Shown one piece after another: positions 14,930-22,021 of a stretch of DNA of 34,921 nt. Positions within the stretch are counted from its first letter, which is position 1; each line of letters opens with the position of its first letter. A program made the translations under genes and the position numbers. Source of the stretch: UBA5972 sp964637875 (lineage in GTDB: Bacteria > Pseudomonadota > Alphaproteobacteria > Rhodobacterales > Rhodobacteraceae); NCBI GenBank assembly GCA_964637875.1, contig CAZWXK010000023.1, positions 1 through 34,921 of the forward strand, written 5' to 3'. The notes under the pieces were generated by a model. The model was not told the DNA's origin. It did no database searches and saw only the letters and a program-made list of their open reading frames with translations.

Positions 14930-15434
14930 CCCCCCATGGGCTGGGCTGCACTGCATATCCGATATAGAGCGGGTGTTTCGGGTGCCCCGCCTTTGACAGG
15001 CCCAGATGCCTGAGCGGCAGGCCCGTTTCGCGCAGCAAGGCCTCGACCTGGGGGCCGCGATCCAGATGCGCGCCGTGGGTTCCCCAGGCGCAGATGACCT
15101 CGTCGGCCCAATGCGCGGCCTCGATGATCGCGGCGTCGTTGTCGGGGCCGACCGGGTCAGGGGCGGCGCGCATGTCGCGCGGGTCGGTGGCGCGCCAGGC
15201 AAATATGTTGGTCACGCGAAAGGCGCCGAATCCCAGCGCGCGGGCGCGGCGTTCGCAGCGTTCCACGGTGGGATCATTCTGCACCTCGGTTGCCGTTGAC
15301 GGGTTCAGCATGACGAATGTCACGCGCCGCCCGCCCGCATCCCAGATGCGGGTCAGGGCATAGCGATAGCGCTCGCAATCCGAATAGATTGCGGTGCTGG
15401 CGGCGTCGCCTTTCTGGTGGGTGCGGGTGATCAT
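14901..15434 (-). CDS. DUF1643 domain protein
   Basis: A 177-residue protein of the DUF1643 family, whose function is not established. Family features are the early YRYALTRIWD segment, VTFVMLNPSTATEVQNDPTVERC, the FGAFRVTNIFAWRATDP stretch and the late CAWGTHG and GHPKHPLYIG. ATG 15434 lies 11 bases after the truB stop, with GAGG upstream inside the end of truB, so the two are probably co-transcribed. The family-like sequence stops near HPLYIGYAVQ; the last residues run into the convergent RTX gene, giving a 29-bp coding overlap. Confidence 0.85.
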   Translation of the reverse strand: MITRTHQKGDAASTAIYSDCERYRYALTRIWDAGGRRVTFVMLNPSTATEVQNDPTVERCERRARALGFGAFRVTNIFAWRATDPRDMRAAPDPVGPDNDAAIIEAAHWADEVICAWGTHGAHLDRGPQVEALLRETGLPLRHLGLSKAGHPKHPLYIGYAVQPSPWGVTLSAGSSG

Positions 15435-15445
15435 GTTGGCGCGCC

Positions 15446-16363
15446 TCAACCTTCTGGCGTCACGATCACCCGTTTCGGGTGCAACTCGCCCGCGCGGTAG
15501 ATGCCGATGGCAACAGCGCGTCCGTCGAGCGAGGCCCAGGCCTCGTCGCCATATTCCACGTCCGAGTTCAGCACCATGCCGGGGTTGCCGTTGCGCATCC
15601 TTGCGGCGCCCTCGACCGTGGTGCGCAGCTCGGGCAGGTCTGCAAGCCCCGTTTCCAGCGGCAGCAGATAGTCGTCGAGTTCCGGCGATTTCGCCAGTTC
15701 GTCCAGCAAAGTGACCGAAATCCCGTCTTCGGCGTCGAACGGCCCCGACCAGATGCGCCGCAATTCGCTCACATGGCCGAAACAGCCCAGCGCCTCGCCC
15801 AGATCGCGGGCGATGGCGCGCACATATCCGCCCTTGCCACAGACCATTTCCAGCACCACATGATCGGCATCGGGACGGTCGATGAAATCGAGCGAGTCCA
15901 CCCACAGGGGACGGGCCTCGATCACAGGATCGTCGCCCTCGCGGGCCAGCTTGTAGGCGCGCTGCCCGTCGATCTTGACGGCGGAAAATTTCGGCGGCAC
16001 CTGCATGATGTCGCCCTTGAAGGGTTCCAGCGCGGCGCGGATTTCGTCATCCGTGGGGCGGCTGTCGCTGGTTGCGATCACCTCGCCCTCGGCGTCATCG
16101 GTATTGGTGGCCTGGCCCAACCGCACGGTGAAACGATAGGCTTTCAGCGCGTCGGTAATATAGGGCACGGTCTTGGTCGCCTCGCCAAAGGCGATGGCCA
16201 GCACCCCGGTCGCATCGGGGTCGAGCGTGCCCGCGTGACCGGCCTTGCGCGCGTCAAGGGCCCAGCGGGCCTTGTTCACCACAGTTGCCGAGGTCACGCC
16301 CGCGGGCTTGTCAACGATCAGCCAGCCGGAAATGTCGCGGCCCTTCTTGCGGCGTCTTGCCAT
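15446..16363 (-). CDS. truB: tRNA pseudouridine(55) synthase
   Basis: TruB converts U55 of the T-loop to pseudouridine in tRNAs. The 305-residue protein starts with the family segments GWLIVDKPAGVTSATVV and KAGHAGTLDPDATGVL, where Asp48 is the catalytic nucleophile, and continues with MQVPPKFSAVKIDGQRAYKLAR and GKGGYVRAIARDLGEAL. ATG 16363 is 3 bases after the stop of the upstream sulfotransferase-like gene, and AAGGAG lies inside that gene's end, implying coupled translation. It is in its usual neighbourhood downstream of rbfA. Confidence 0.97.
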   Translation of the reverse strand: MARRRKKGRDISGWLIVDKPAGVTSATVVNKARWALDARKAGHAGTLDPDATGVLAIAFGEATKTVPYITDALKAYRFTVRLGQATNTDDAEGEVIATSDSRPTDDEIRAALEPFKGDIMQVPPKFSAVKIDGQRAYKLAREGDDPVIEARPLWVDSLDFIDRPDADHVVLEMVCGKGGYVRAIARDLGEALGCFGHVSELRRIWSGPFDAEDGISVTLLDELAKSPELDDYLLPLETGLADLPELRTTVEGAARMRNGNPGMVLNSDVEYGDEAWASLDGRAVAIGIYRAGELHPKRVIVTPEG

Positions 16364-16366
16364 GTC

Positions 16367-17155
16367 TCAATTCTCCTTGCGCGGGGCGGGGCCCCAATGG
16401 GCGCGGCTGCGGGCCCAGATTTCGGCGTCTTCGGGGTAGGTCGCCAGAACGGCGGTGGCGATTTCCGGCGTCAGGATCTGTGCGCGGCTCAGCGGCTTGG
16501 GCGATGTATTGCGTTCGCGCACAGCCTGCATCCTGTCCGCAATGTCGGGGATCAGCGGCGCCAGCACCTGCGACAGTTGCCAGCCAAGCCCGTCAAGCGT
16601 GACCAGACGCAGGTCGATCCCTTGCGCCTGTGCCAGCCGCACCGACTGGCGCTGCCAGTGGGGGTTGACCTTTTCGTCGGTCTTGCCGTCGAGATTGGCC
16701 GCAAACCATTCCAGCGCCTTCAGGCAGTTGCGGCGGTGGGTTTCGATATCCAGATCGGGGCCTGTTTCCAGGCCGGCCTGCGCGACCAGCAGGTCATGCA
16801 TCCATTTGTCCTGTGGCCGGCGGAAGGTCACCAGCTTGTCGAAATAGAGCGACAGAAAGCGGTCGATGGGGTCGCGGACCACCGCAAAGGCATAGGGCGA
16901 GCCCTGGATTTCCTCGCGCGGCACCAGGGTTGCCTTGGGCAGCTCCTCGTCATGGGCGTGGATATTGGCGCTGTCGGGGTGCAGCGCATCGTGATCGAGA
17001 TACCAGATCAGATTGCGCAGGAAGGTGCAGCCGCATTTGGCGATCACCAGATAGAACAGAGGATAGCGATTGGTAGTATAGAACACGCGCCCCGCGCCCG
17101 GTTTCCTGCGCGGGGTGCCTGTAAACCAGGCGGGCACGGCCTCAGCCGTCATCAT
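16367..17155 (-). CDS. Sulfotransferase family protein
   Basis: A 262-residue cytoplasmic protein of the sulfotransferase superfamily, which moves sulfate from PAPS to an acceptor, often a sugar or polysaccharide. The 5-prime phosphosulfate-binding loop is seen as AKCGCTFLRN (39-48, Lys40), and the 3-prime phosphate-binding motif as FAVVRDPIDRFLSLYFDK (90-107, Arg94 and Ser102). The C-terminal half is less typical. Start is one of two adjacent ATGs (17155 or 17152) behind GAGG; the second has better spacing. It overlaps the end of rbfA by 11-14 bases and leads directly into truB, so it is translated within a ribosome-maturation operon although its activity seems unrelated. Its acceptor is unknown. 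Confidence 0.82.
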   Translation of the reverse strand: MMTAEAVPAWFTGTPRRKPGAGRVFYTTNRYPLFYLVIAKCGCTFLRNLIWYLDHDALHPDSANIHAHDEELPKATLVPREEIQGSPYAFAVVRDPIDRFLSLYFDKLVTFRRPQDKWMHDLLVAQAGLETGPDLDIETHRRNCLKALEWFAANLDGKTDEKVNPHWQRQSVRLAQAQGIDLRLVTLDGLGWQLSQVLAPLIPDIADRMQAVRERNTSPKPLSRAQILTPEIATAVLATYPEDAEIWARSRAHWGPAPRKEN

Positions 17156-17552
17156 CGCCTCGTTCAAGGTCGCGCCTGACTCGATCCTGCGACAGCAGGC
17201 GGCGGGTTTCATCCATCTGGTCAAAGGTGGTGTCGCGCACGAAACGCAGCTCGGGCGAAAATTTCAGATGGATTTCCCGGTTCAGCGCGCGGCGCAGCTC
17301 GTGCTTGTGGCGGGCAAGGGCGGTGATGGCCAGCTCGACCTGCTGGCCGCCCAGCGGCATCACATGGGCGGTTGCCACGCGCAGATCGGGGCTCATCCGT
17401 ACCTCGCCGACGGTGATCGACAGACGGTCGATTTCGGGGTCGTGCAGCTCGCCCCGGTTCAGGATGTCGGCAAGCGCGCGGCGGATCACCTCGCCCACGC
17501 GCAGCTGGCGCTGGCTGGGGCCCGAACTGTTCTGGTTGTGGCGTCTGGTCAT
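17142..17552 (-). CDS. rbfA: Ribosome-binding factor A
   Basis: RbfA is a KH-type factor that helps mature the 5-prime end of 16S rRNA in the 30S subunit. The 136-residue protein has the typical segments QRQLRVGEVIRRALADIL, DRLSITVGEVRMSPDLRVATAHV and LRRALNREIHLKFSPELRFVRD. ATG 17552 (MTRRHNQNSSGPSQRQ) follows AGAGGA; a longer frame upstream lacks family character. It heads the minus-strand block with truB and is divergent from dapB across a 112-bp spacer. Confidence 0.95.
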   Translation of the reverse strand: MTRRHNQNSSGPSQRQLRVGEVIRRALADILNRGELHDPEIDRLSITVGEVRMSPDLRVATAHVMPLGGQQVELAITALARHKHELRRALNREIHLKFSPELRFVRDTTFDQMDETRRLLSQDRVRRDLERGDDDG

Positions 17553-17598
17553 CTGTTGCTGTCCTCTTTGGTGCCGATCTATGCCACCGACAGTGATG

Positions 17599-17628
17599 TT
17601 GCAACCGGCCACGCGCTCGGCCTATGGT
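17599..17628 (+). promoter_or_regulatory. Candidate dapB promoter, divergent from rbfA
   Basis: TTGCAA (17599-17604) and TATGGT (17623-17628) are separated by 18 bases and stand 36 bases before the dapB start. TTGCAA reads the same on both strands, so it could also act as the -35 of the divergent rbfA promoter, although the -10 on that side (TAGATC near 17576-17581) is poor. The call rests on hexamer similarity only. Confidence 0.35.
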
Positions 17629-17664
17629 CTGGCAAGTATTTTTCAGCCTGACGGAGCAGATGAA

Positions 17665-18464
17665 ATGGGTGACTTGCCGGCAATCGCGGTCGTGGGGGCC
17701 TCGGGACGCATGGGACAGATGCTGATCCGCACGATCGAGGCCAGCGACAAGGCGGTGCTGGCCGGTGTGACCGAACGCGCGGGCCATGAATGGGTGGGCC
17801 GCGATCTGGGCCTGTGCATGGGTGGGGCGGAAAACGGGATCGTCGTATCCGACGATCCTCTGGAGGTTTTCGCCAGGGCGCGTGCCGTGATCGACTTCAC
17901 CGCGCCAGCGGCGACGTTGGAACACGCAGTTCTGGCAGCTCAGGCGCGCCTCGTGCATGTGATCGGTACGACGGGTTTTTCGGAAGAACAGATTGCCAGG
18001 CTGGGCCCGGCTGCGCGCCATGCGGTTATCATCCGCGCCGGCAATATGAGCCTTGGCGTCAACCTGCTGGTGCAGCTGACGCGCCAGGTTGCGGCGGCGC
18101 TGGACGAGGATTTCGATATCGAGGTGGTCGAGGCCCATCACCGCGACAAGGTTGATGCGCCCTCGGGCACGGCCCTGATGCTGGGCGAGGCCGCGGCCGA
18201 GGGGCGCGGGGTGCACCTGGCGGATGTGGCCGATCGCGGGCGCGACGGCATCACGGGGCCGCGCGAGCGCGGGCATATCGGATTTTCTGCCATCCGTGGC
18301 GGCGACATCGTGGGCGAACATGACGTGATCTTTGCCGCCGACGGCGAACGCATCATCCTGCGCCATGTCGCCACCGATCGCGCCATTTTCGCGCGCGGCG
18401 CCCTGAAGGCCGCGCTGTGGGGCCTGGATCGCAAGCCCGGCGAATATGACATGCTGGATGTGCT
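17665..18464 (+). CDS. dapB: 4-hydroxy-tetrahydrodipicolinate reductase (3-prime end lost in gap)
   Basis: DapB reduces hydroxy-tetrahydrodipicolinate in the lysine/diaminopimelate pathway. The visible 266 codons include the nucleotide-binding VVGASGRMGQ (9-18), VIDFTAPAATLEHA, VIGTTGFSEEQ, the active-site segment EVVEAHHRDKVDAPSGTAL (His-His-x-x-Lys) and RHVATDRAIFARGALKAALW. ATG 17665 follows GGAG. The frame runs intact to DMLDV and enters the run of Ns. Family proteins end only a few residues past this point (about 270 residues in total), so just the last few codons and the stop are missing. This is an assembly artefact, not a broken gene. Confidence 0.95.
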
Positions 18465-18564
18465 NNNNNNNNNNNNNNNNNNNNNNNNNNNNNNNNNNNN
18501 NNNNNNNNNNNNNNNNNNNNNNNNNNNNNNNNNNNNNNNNNNNNNNNNNNNNNNNNNNNNNNNN
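18465..18564. other. Assembly gap of exactly 100 N
   Basis: One hundred unknown bases join two contigs. A round 100 is commonly used as a placeholder for a gap of unknown length, so the true distance, and any genes in it, cannot be inferred. The sequence left of the gap is dapB; the sequence right of it is the end of the SDHAF4-like gene. Confidence 0.99.
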
Positions 18565-18566
18565 CC

Positions 18567-18743
18567 CTAGAAATCGGTCGCGATGCCCTTCTTTTCCCAG
18601 TCGCCATAGCGGATGGGCTCGGGGCCGTCGCGCCCGCCCAGCTCGGGCGGCAGGTCGGGGGATTTCATTTTCCTGCGGCGCTCTTCGGCTTCCTTGAGCG
18701 CGCGGATCGCCTCGGGTGGCAGGTCTTTTTCTGTGTCGCTCAT
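18567..18743 (-). CDS. DUF1674 / SDHAF4-like succinate dehydrogenase assembly factor
   Basis: A 58-residue protein read from ATG 18743 to TAG at 18567-18569, two bases from the gap. The charged N-terminal half (EAIRALKEAEERRRKMK) leads into the family signature LPPELGGRDGPEPIRYGDWEKKG and a terminal ATDF. DUF1674 proteins are homologues of mitochondrial SDHAF4, which helps assemble flavinylated SdhA with the rest of complex II. It is divergent from rsmB across 72 bases. Its short length makes it easy to miss, but the C-terminal motif is distinctive. Confidence 0.9.
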   Translation of the reverse strand: MSDTEKDLPPEAIRALKEAEERRRKMKSPDLPPELGGRDGPEPIRYGDWEKKGIATDF

Positions 18744-18815
18744 CGGGTGTCGCTTCCTTGCTCTTGCGCGTGCCTTGTTATACGCCGCATCAACGAAACG
18801 GCAAGAAGGGAACGC

Positions 18816-20168
18816 ATGATGTCAGGCAAGGCCAATGCCCAGGGGGTGGCCCCGCGGCTGGCGGCGACGCAGCTGTTGCATGCCGTTCTGTTTGAAAGGC
18901 GGTTGCTGTCGGATGTGGTGTCGGGGTCGCGTTCGCCGCTTGCGCGTCTGAACCCGGCCGAGCGCGCGCGCGCGCAATCGCTGGCTGTCGGGGTGTTGCG
19001 CAATCTTGCCGGTCTGGACGAGGTTCTTGACCGTTTTCTTGAAAAGCCGACGCCCCCCAAGGTGCGCAACACCTTGCGTCTGGCTGCCTATGAGTTGCTG
19101 GTGGATGGTGGGGCGGCGCATGGTGTGGTGAATGCGGCGGTCGAGATCGTGCGCGGCAGCGCCAGGGCGGGCAGGCTGGCGGGGCTGGTCAATGCGGTGG
19201 CGCGCAGGCTGGCCGATCAGGGGCCGGCAATCTGGCGGGGGGTGGCCAGGCCGCAGCCCTTGCCCTTGTGGCTGGCCAAGCCGGTTGTGCGGTATTACGG
19301 CAAGGAGGCGCTGGCGGGGATCGAGGAGGCGCATGCGGCGGGTGCGTCGATTGATCTGACGGTGAAGAACCCCGAAGAAAGCGATCATTGGGCCGAGGTG
19401 CTGGACGCCCGCATCCTGCCGAACGGGAGTTTGCGTTTGCCCGAGAGAGTGCAGGTTTCGGCCTTGCCCGGCTATATCGAGGGCGCGTGGTGGGTTCAGG
19501 ATGCCGCAGCGGCCATTCCGGCCCGTCTGCTGGGTGATGTCGCCGGCAAGAGGGTGCTTGACCTGTGCGCGGCGCCGGGGGGAAAGACCCTGCAACTGGC
19601 GGCTGCCGGTGCCAGGGTCACGGCGCTGGATGTTTCGACGCGCCGTATGGAAAGGCTGGGTCGGAATCTGGCTCGAACAGCGTTGCGTGCCGAAATCGTC
19701 ATCGCCGATGCGCTGGCGTGGAAACCGGCACATGGATTCGATGCCATCCTGCTGGATGCTCCTTGTTCTGCGACCGGTACGATCAGGCGTCATCCGGACC
19801 TTCCTTTCGTCAAGAGGGGCGCGGATCTGTCGGGGCTGTTTGCGTTGCAGGCGGATCTGATCGACGCCGCTGTGGGAATGCTCGGCCCTGGAGGGAAGAT
19901 GGTCTATTGTACCTGCAGTCTGCTGCCCCGCGAAGGAGAAGATCAGATCAGGCAGGCGCTCGATCGTCACCCGGATCTGCATGTTGCAGCCCCCGACAGC
20001 CTGCCCGGGGGGATATTGCCTGGCTGGCGCTCGTCCGAAGGCGGGTGGCGGTTGCGACCCGATTTCTGGGCTGCGCTGGGCGGCATGGACGGTTTCTACA
20101 TGGCGGTTCTCGAACGTCGGTCGGGATCGGGCGAGCCAGCCGGGGAAAACTGTCGGTCCGTGCATTGA
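18816..20168 (+). CDS. rsmB: 16S rRNA m5C methyltransferase, RsmB/NOP family
   Basis: RsmB methylates a cytosine of 16S rRNA (C967 in E. coli) using SAM. The 450-residue protein has an N-terminal NusB-like RNA-binding domain (about 14-145) and a Rossmann methyltransferase domain (about 240-435). The latter shows the SAM-binding DLCAAPGGKTLQLA, the DAPCSATGTIRRHPD motif (Cys317) and the catalytic YCTCSLLPREGE motif (Cys367); both NOP/RsmB cysteines are present. Start is the first of two adjacent ATGs at 18816 behind AAGGGA. It begins a long plus-strand run, with the heparinase gene starting 17 bases after its stop. Confidence 0.92.
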   Translation: MMSGKANAQGVAPRLAATQLLHAVLFERRLLSDVVSGSRSPLARLNPAERARAQSLAVGVLRNLAGLDEVLDRFLEKPTPPKVRNTLRLAAYELLVDGGAAHGVVNAAVEIVRGSARAGRLAGLVNAVARRLADQGPAIWRGVARPQPLPLWLAKPVVRYYGKEALAGIEEAHAAGASIDLTVKNPEESDHWAEVLDARILPNGSLRLPERVQVSALPGYIEGAWWVQDAAAAIPARLLGDVAGKRVLDLCAAPGGKTLQLAAAGARVTALDVSTRRMERLGRNLARTALRAEIVIADALAWKPAHGFDAILLDAPCSATGTIRRHPDLPFVKRGADLSGLFALQADLIDAAVGMLGPGGKMVYCTCSLLPREGEDQIRQALDRHPDLHVAAPDSLPGGILPGWRSSEGGWRLRPDFWAALGGMDGFYMAVLERRSGSGEPAGENCRSVH

Positions 20169-20185
20169 CCGGATGACAGGAGCGT

Positions 20186-22006
20186 ATGCTCCGCTTATGC
20201 TGCCTGGTGCAAGAAGTCGAGGATTGGCGGCGTTTCATGGGCGGAGAAGCTCTGGCATCCCGGGGGTTGGGCAGGCGCGTCCGATCGCTGAGAAATCAAA
20301 TCCTGAACAGGGTTCACGCACGCCTTGGCGGGTTGCGCCATCCGGCAACATCGTTCCTGTCACAGCCCGAGCCACGCTCGCTGGGTAGTCCGGACCGGGG
20401 GCGGCGGTTGATGGTCGGGTGTTTCCAGTTTGGCGGATTTCTGGTCGAGGCACCGGATGTGTCCATCTGGCAGGTTGCGCTGCCGGACAGGGCGCTTGTT
20501 GCCGATCTGCACGGGTTCTCCTGGCTTGACGATCTGGCGGCGGTCGGCAATCGCAAGGCGCGGCATGTGGCACAGACATGGCTGTTCGAGTGGATTGACA
20601 CCCATGGTCGCGGGGCAGGTCCGGGATGGACGCCCGAGCTGGCGGCGCGCCGCCTCATGCGGTGGATCCATCATGGCATGTTTCTGCTCAAGGGGCTGGA
20701 GGAGGCCCGGAGGGACCGGTTTTTTCGCAATCTTGCACGTCAGGCGGTATTTCTGGCGCGTCGGTGGCAGGCGTCGCCAGAGGGCTTGCCAAGGTTCGAG
20801 GCTCTGACGGGCCTGATTCTGGCGGGACTGACCTTGCAAGGGCAGACAGGTCTGGTGGTGCCGTCCATGCGACGGCTGGGCGAGGAATGCGATCGCCTGA
20901 TAGATGCGCAGGGGGGAATTGCTTCACGCAATCCCGAGGAACTGATGGAAATATTCACCCTGCTCAACCGTGCGGCGGCGGCTCTGAGCGAGGCCGGGCA
21001 GATGCCGCCCCGGCCGCATCTGCTGGCGATCGAGCGCATTGCGCCGACTTTGCGCGGCCTGCGCCATGCCGATGGTGGCCTCGCCCGATTTCATGGAGGC
21101 GATGCCGGTGCCGAGGGACGGCTTGACCGGGCGCTTGCCGCTTCGGGTGTCAGAAAGATACCGTCACACGGGACCGCCATGGGATACGGGCGGCTTGCCG
21201 CGGGTCGTTGTACGGTGATCATGGATGTCGCACCTCCGCCCGGGCCGAACCACGCCCACGAGGTGCATGACAGCATCCTGGCCTTCGAGCTGACATCGGG
21301 CAGGCAGCCTGTGATCGTCAATTGCGGCCCCGGTGCGGCATTTGGCGCCGAGTGGCGGCGGGCGGCATGCATGACGCCCTCGCACAGCACGCTGGCGATA
21401 CATGGGCTGTTTTCCTCGCGCCTGGCGTTGCCCGGCCGGGGAGGCGAGGACGACCTGCCCGTCGATTCCCCCCGGGAGGTCGAGTTGCGGCAATTCTCGG
21501 GGCTCGACGGGTATGGGATCATGGCCCGGCATGACGCCTATCGCAGGGCGCTGGGGCTGGTGCATTCTCGCCAGCTTGACCTGTCGCTGGACGGGCGGCG
21601 CCTTTTTGGCGAGGATGTTCTGGCCGCGCGTTCGGAGATGGACCGTGTCCGGTTCGAGGCGCTGGTCGATCGCATGGGTCGTGAAGGAGTGCGATTCGAC
21701 ATCCGTTTTCACCTGCATCCGGATGTCGTTGCGGTCATGGCGCGAGATCACGAATCCGTGTCGTTGACACTGAAGAATGGCGAAGTCTGGATGTTTCGCC
21801 AGACAGGCGCAGGGAAAATGTCTCTGGACGCAAGCGTTTATCTGGAATCCGGGCGACCGAAGCCCCGGTCGGCAAAACAAGTTGTTTTATCCGGCACCGT
21901 TTTGGACTATGCGAGCCGCGTCAGCTGGTCGTTGTTTCGCGTACGCGATGGCTTTCGCCACATGCATGACGCCGAGGCGGACCAGTCGGTGACCGAGACC
22001 AGATAA
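20186..22006 (+). CDS. Heparinase II/III family protein
   Basis: A 606-residue protein of the heparinase II/III-like family (PF07940 type). The N-terminal part (about 50-300) should be an alpha-helical toroid (LHGFSWLDDLAAVG, TPELAARRLMRWIHHGMFLL). The second part (about 330-560) should be beta-rich, with GYGRLAAGRCTVIMDVAPP, SILAFELTSGRQPVIVNCGP and CMTPSHSTLAIHG, a stretch typical of alphaproteobacterial members. No signal peptide is evident. Characterised relatives cleave acidic polysaccharides, but this group lies beside purH and rsmB in many Alphaproteobacteria and its substrate is not established. ATG 20186 has AGGAG three bases away, which is tight; a later Met at residue 18 is an alternative. 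Confidence 0.88.
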   Translation: MLRLCCLVQEVEDWRRFMGGEALASRGLGRRVRSLRNQILNRVHARLGGLRHPATSFLSQPEPRSLGSPDRGRRLMVGCFQFGGFLVEAPDVSIWQVALPDRALVADLHGFSWLDDLAAVGNRKARHVAQTWLFEWIDTHGRGAGPGWTPELAARRLMRWIHHGMFLLKGLEEARRDRFFRNLARQAVFLARRWQASPEGLPRFEALTGLILAGLTLQGQTGLVVPSMRRLGEECDRLIDAQGGIASRNPEELMEIFTLLNRAAAALSEAGQMPPRPHLLAIERIAPTLRGLRHADGGLARFHGGDAGAEGRLDRALAASGVRKIPSHGTAMGYGRLAAGRCTVIMDVAPPPGPNHAHEVHDSILAFELTSGRQPVIVNCGPGAAFGAEWRRAACMTPSHSTLAIHGLFSSRLALPGRGGEDDLPVDSPREVELRQFSGLDGYGIMARHDAYRRALGLVHSRQLDLSLDGRRLFGEDVLAARSEMDRVRFEALVDRMGREGVRFDIRFHLHPDVVAVMARDHESVSLTLKNGEVWMFRQTGAGKMSLDASVYLESGRPKPRSAKQVVLSGTVLDYASRVSWSLFRVRDGFRHMHDAEADQSVTETR

Positions 22007-22021
22007 AAGGAATCCGTTCAG

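Noticed and set aside
13727..15202. Long open frame on the minus strand across the RTX gene
   Set aside because: It is the antisense of the glycine/aspartate repeats, with a repetitive valine/alanine composition and no family resemblance. The plus-strand reading gives canonical RTX nonapeptides.
17665..18464. Truncated dapB as a real gene disruption
   Set aside because: The break coincides with the run of Ns, so the missing end is an assembly gap.
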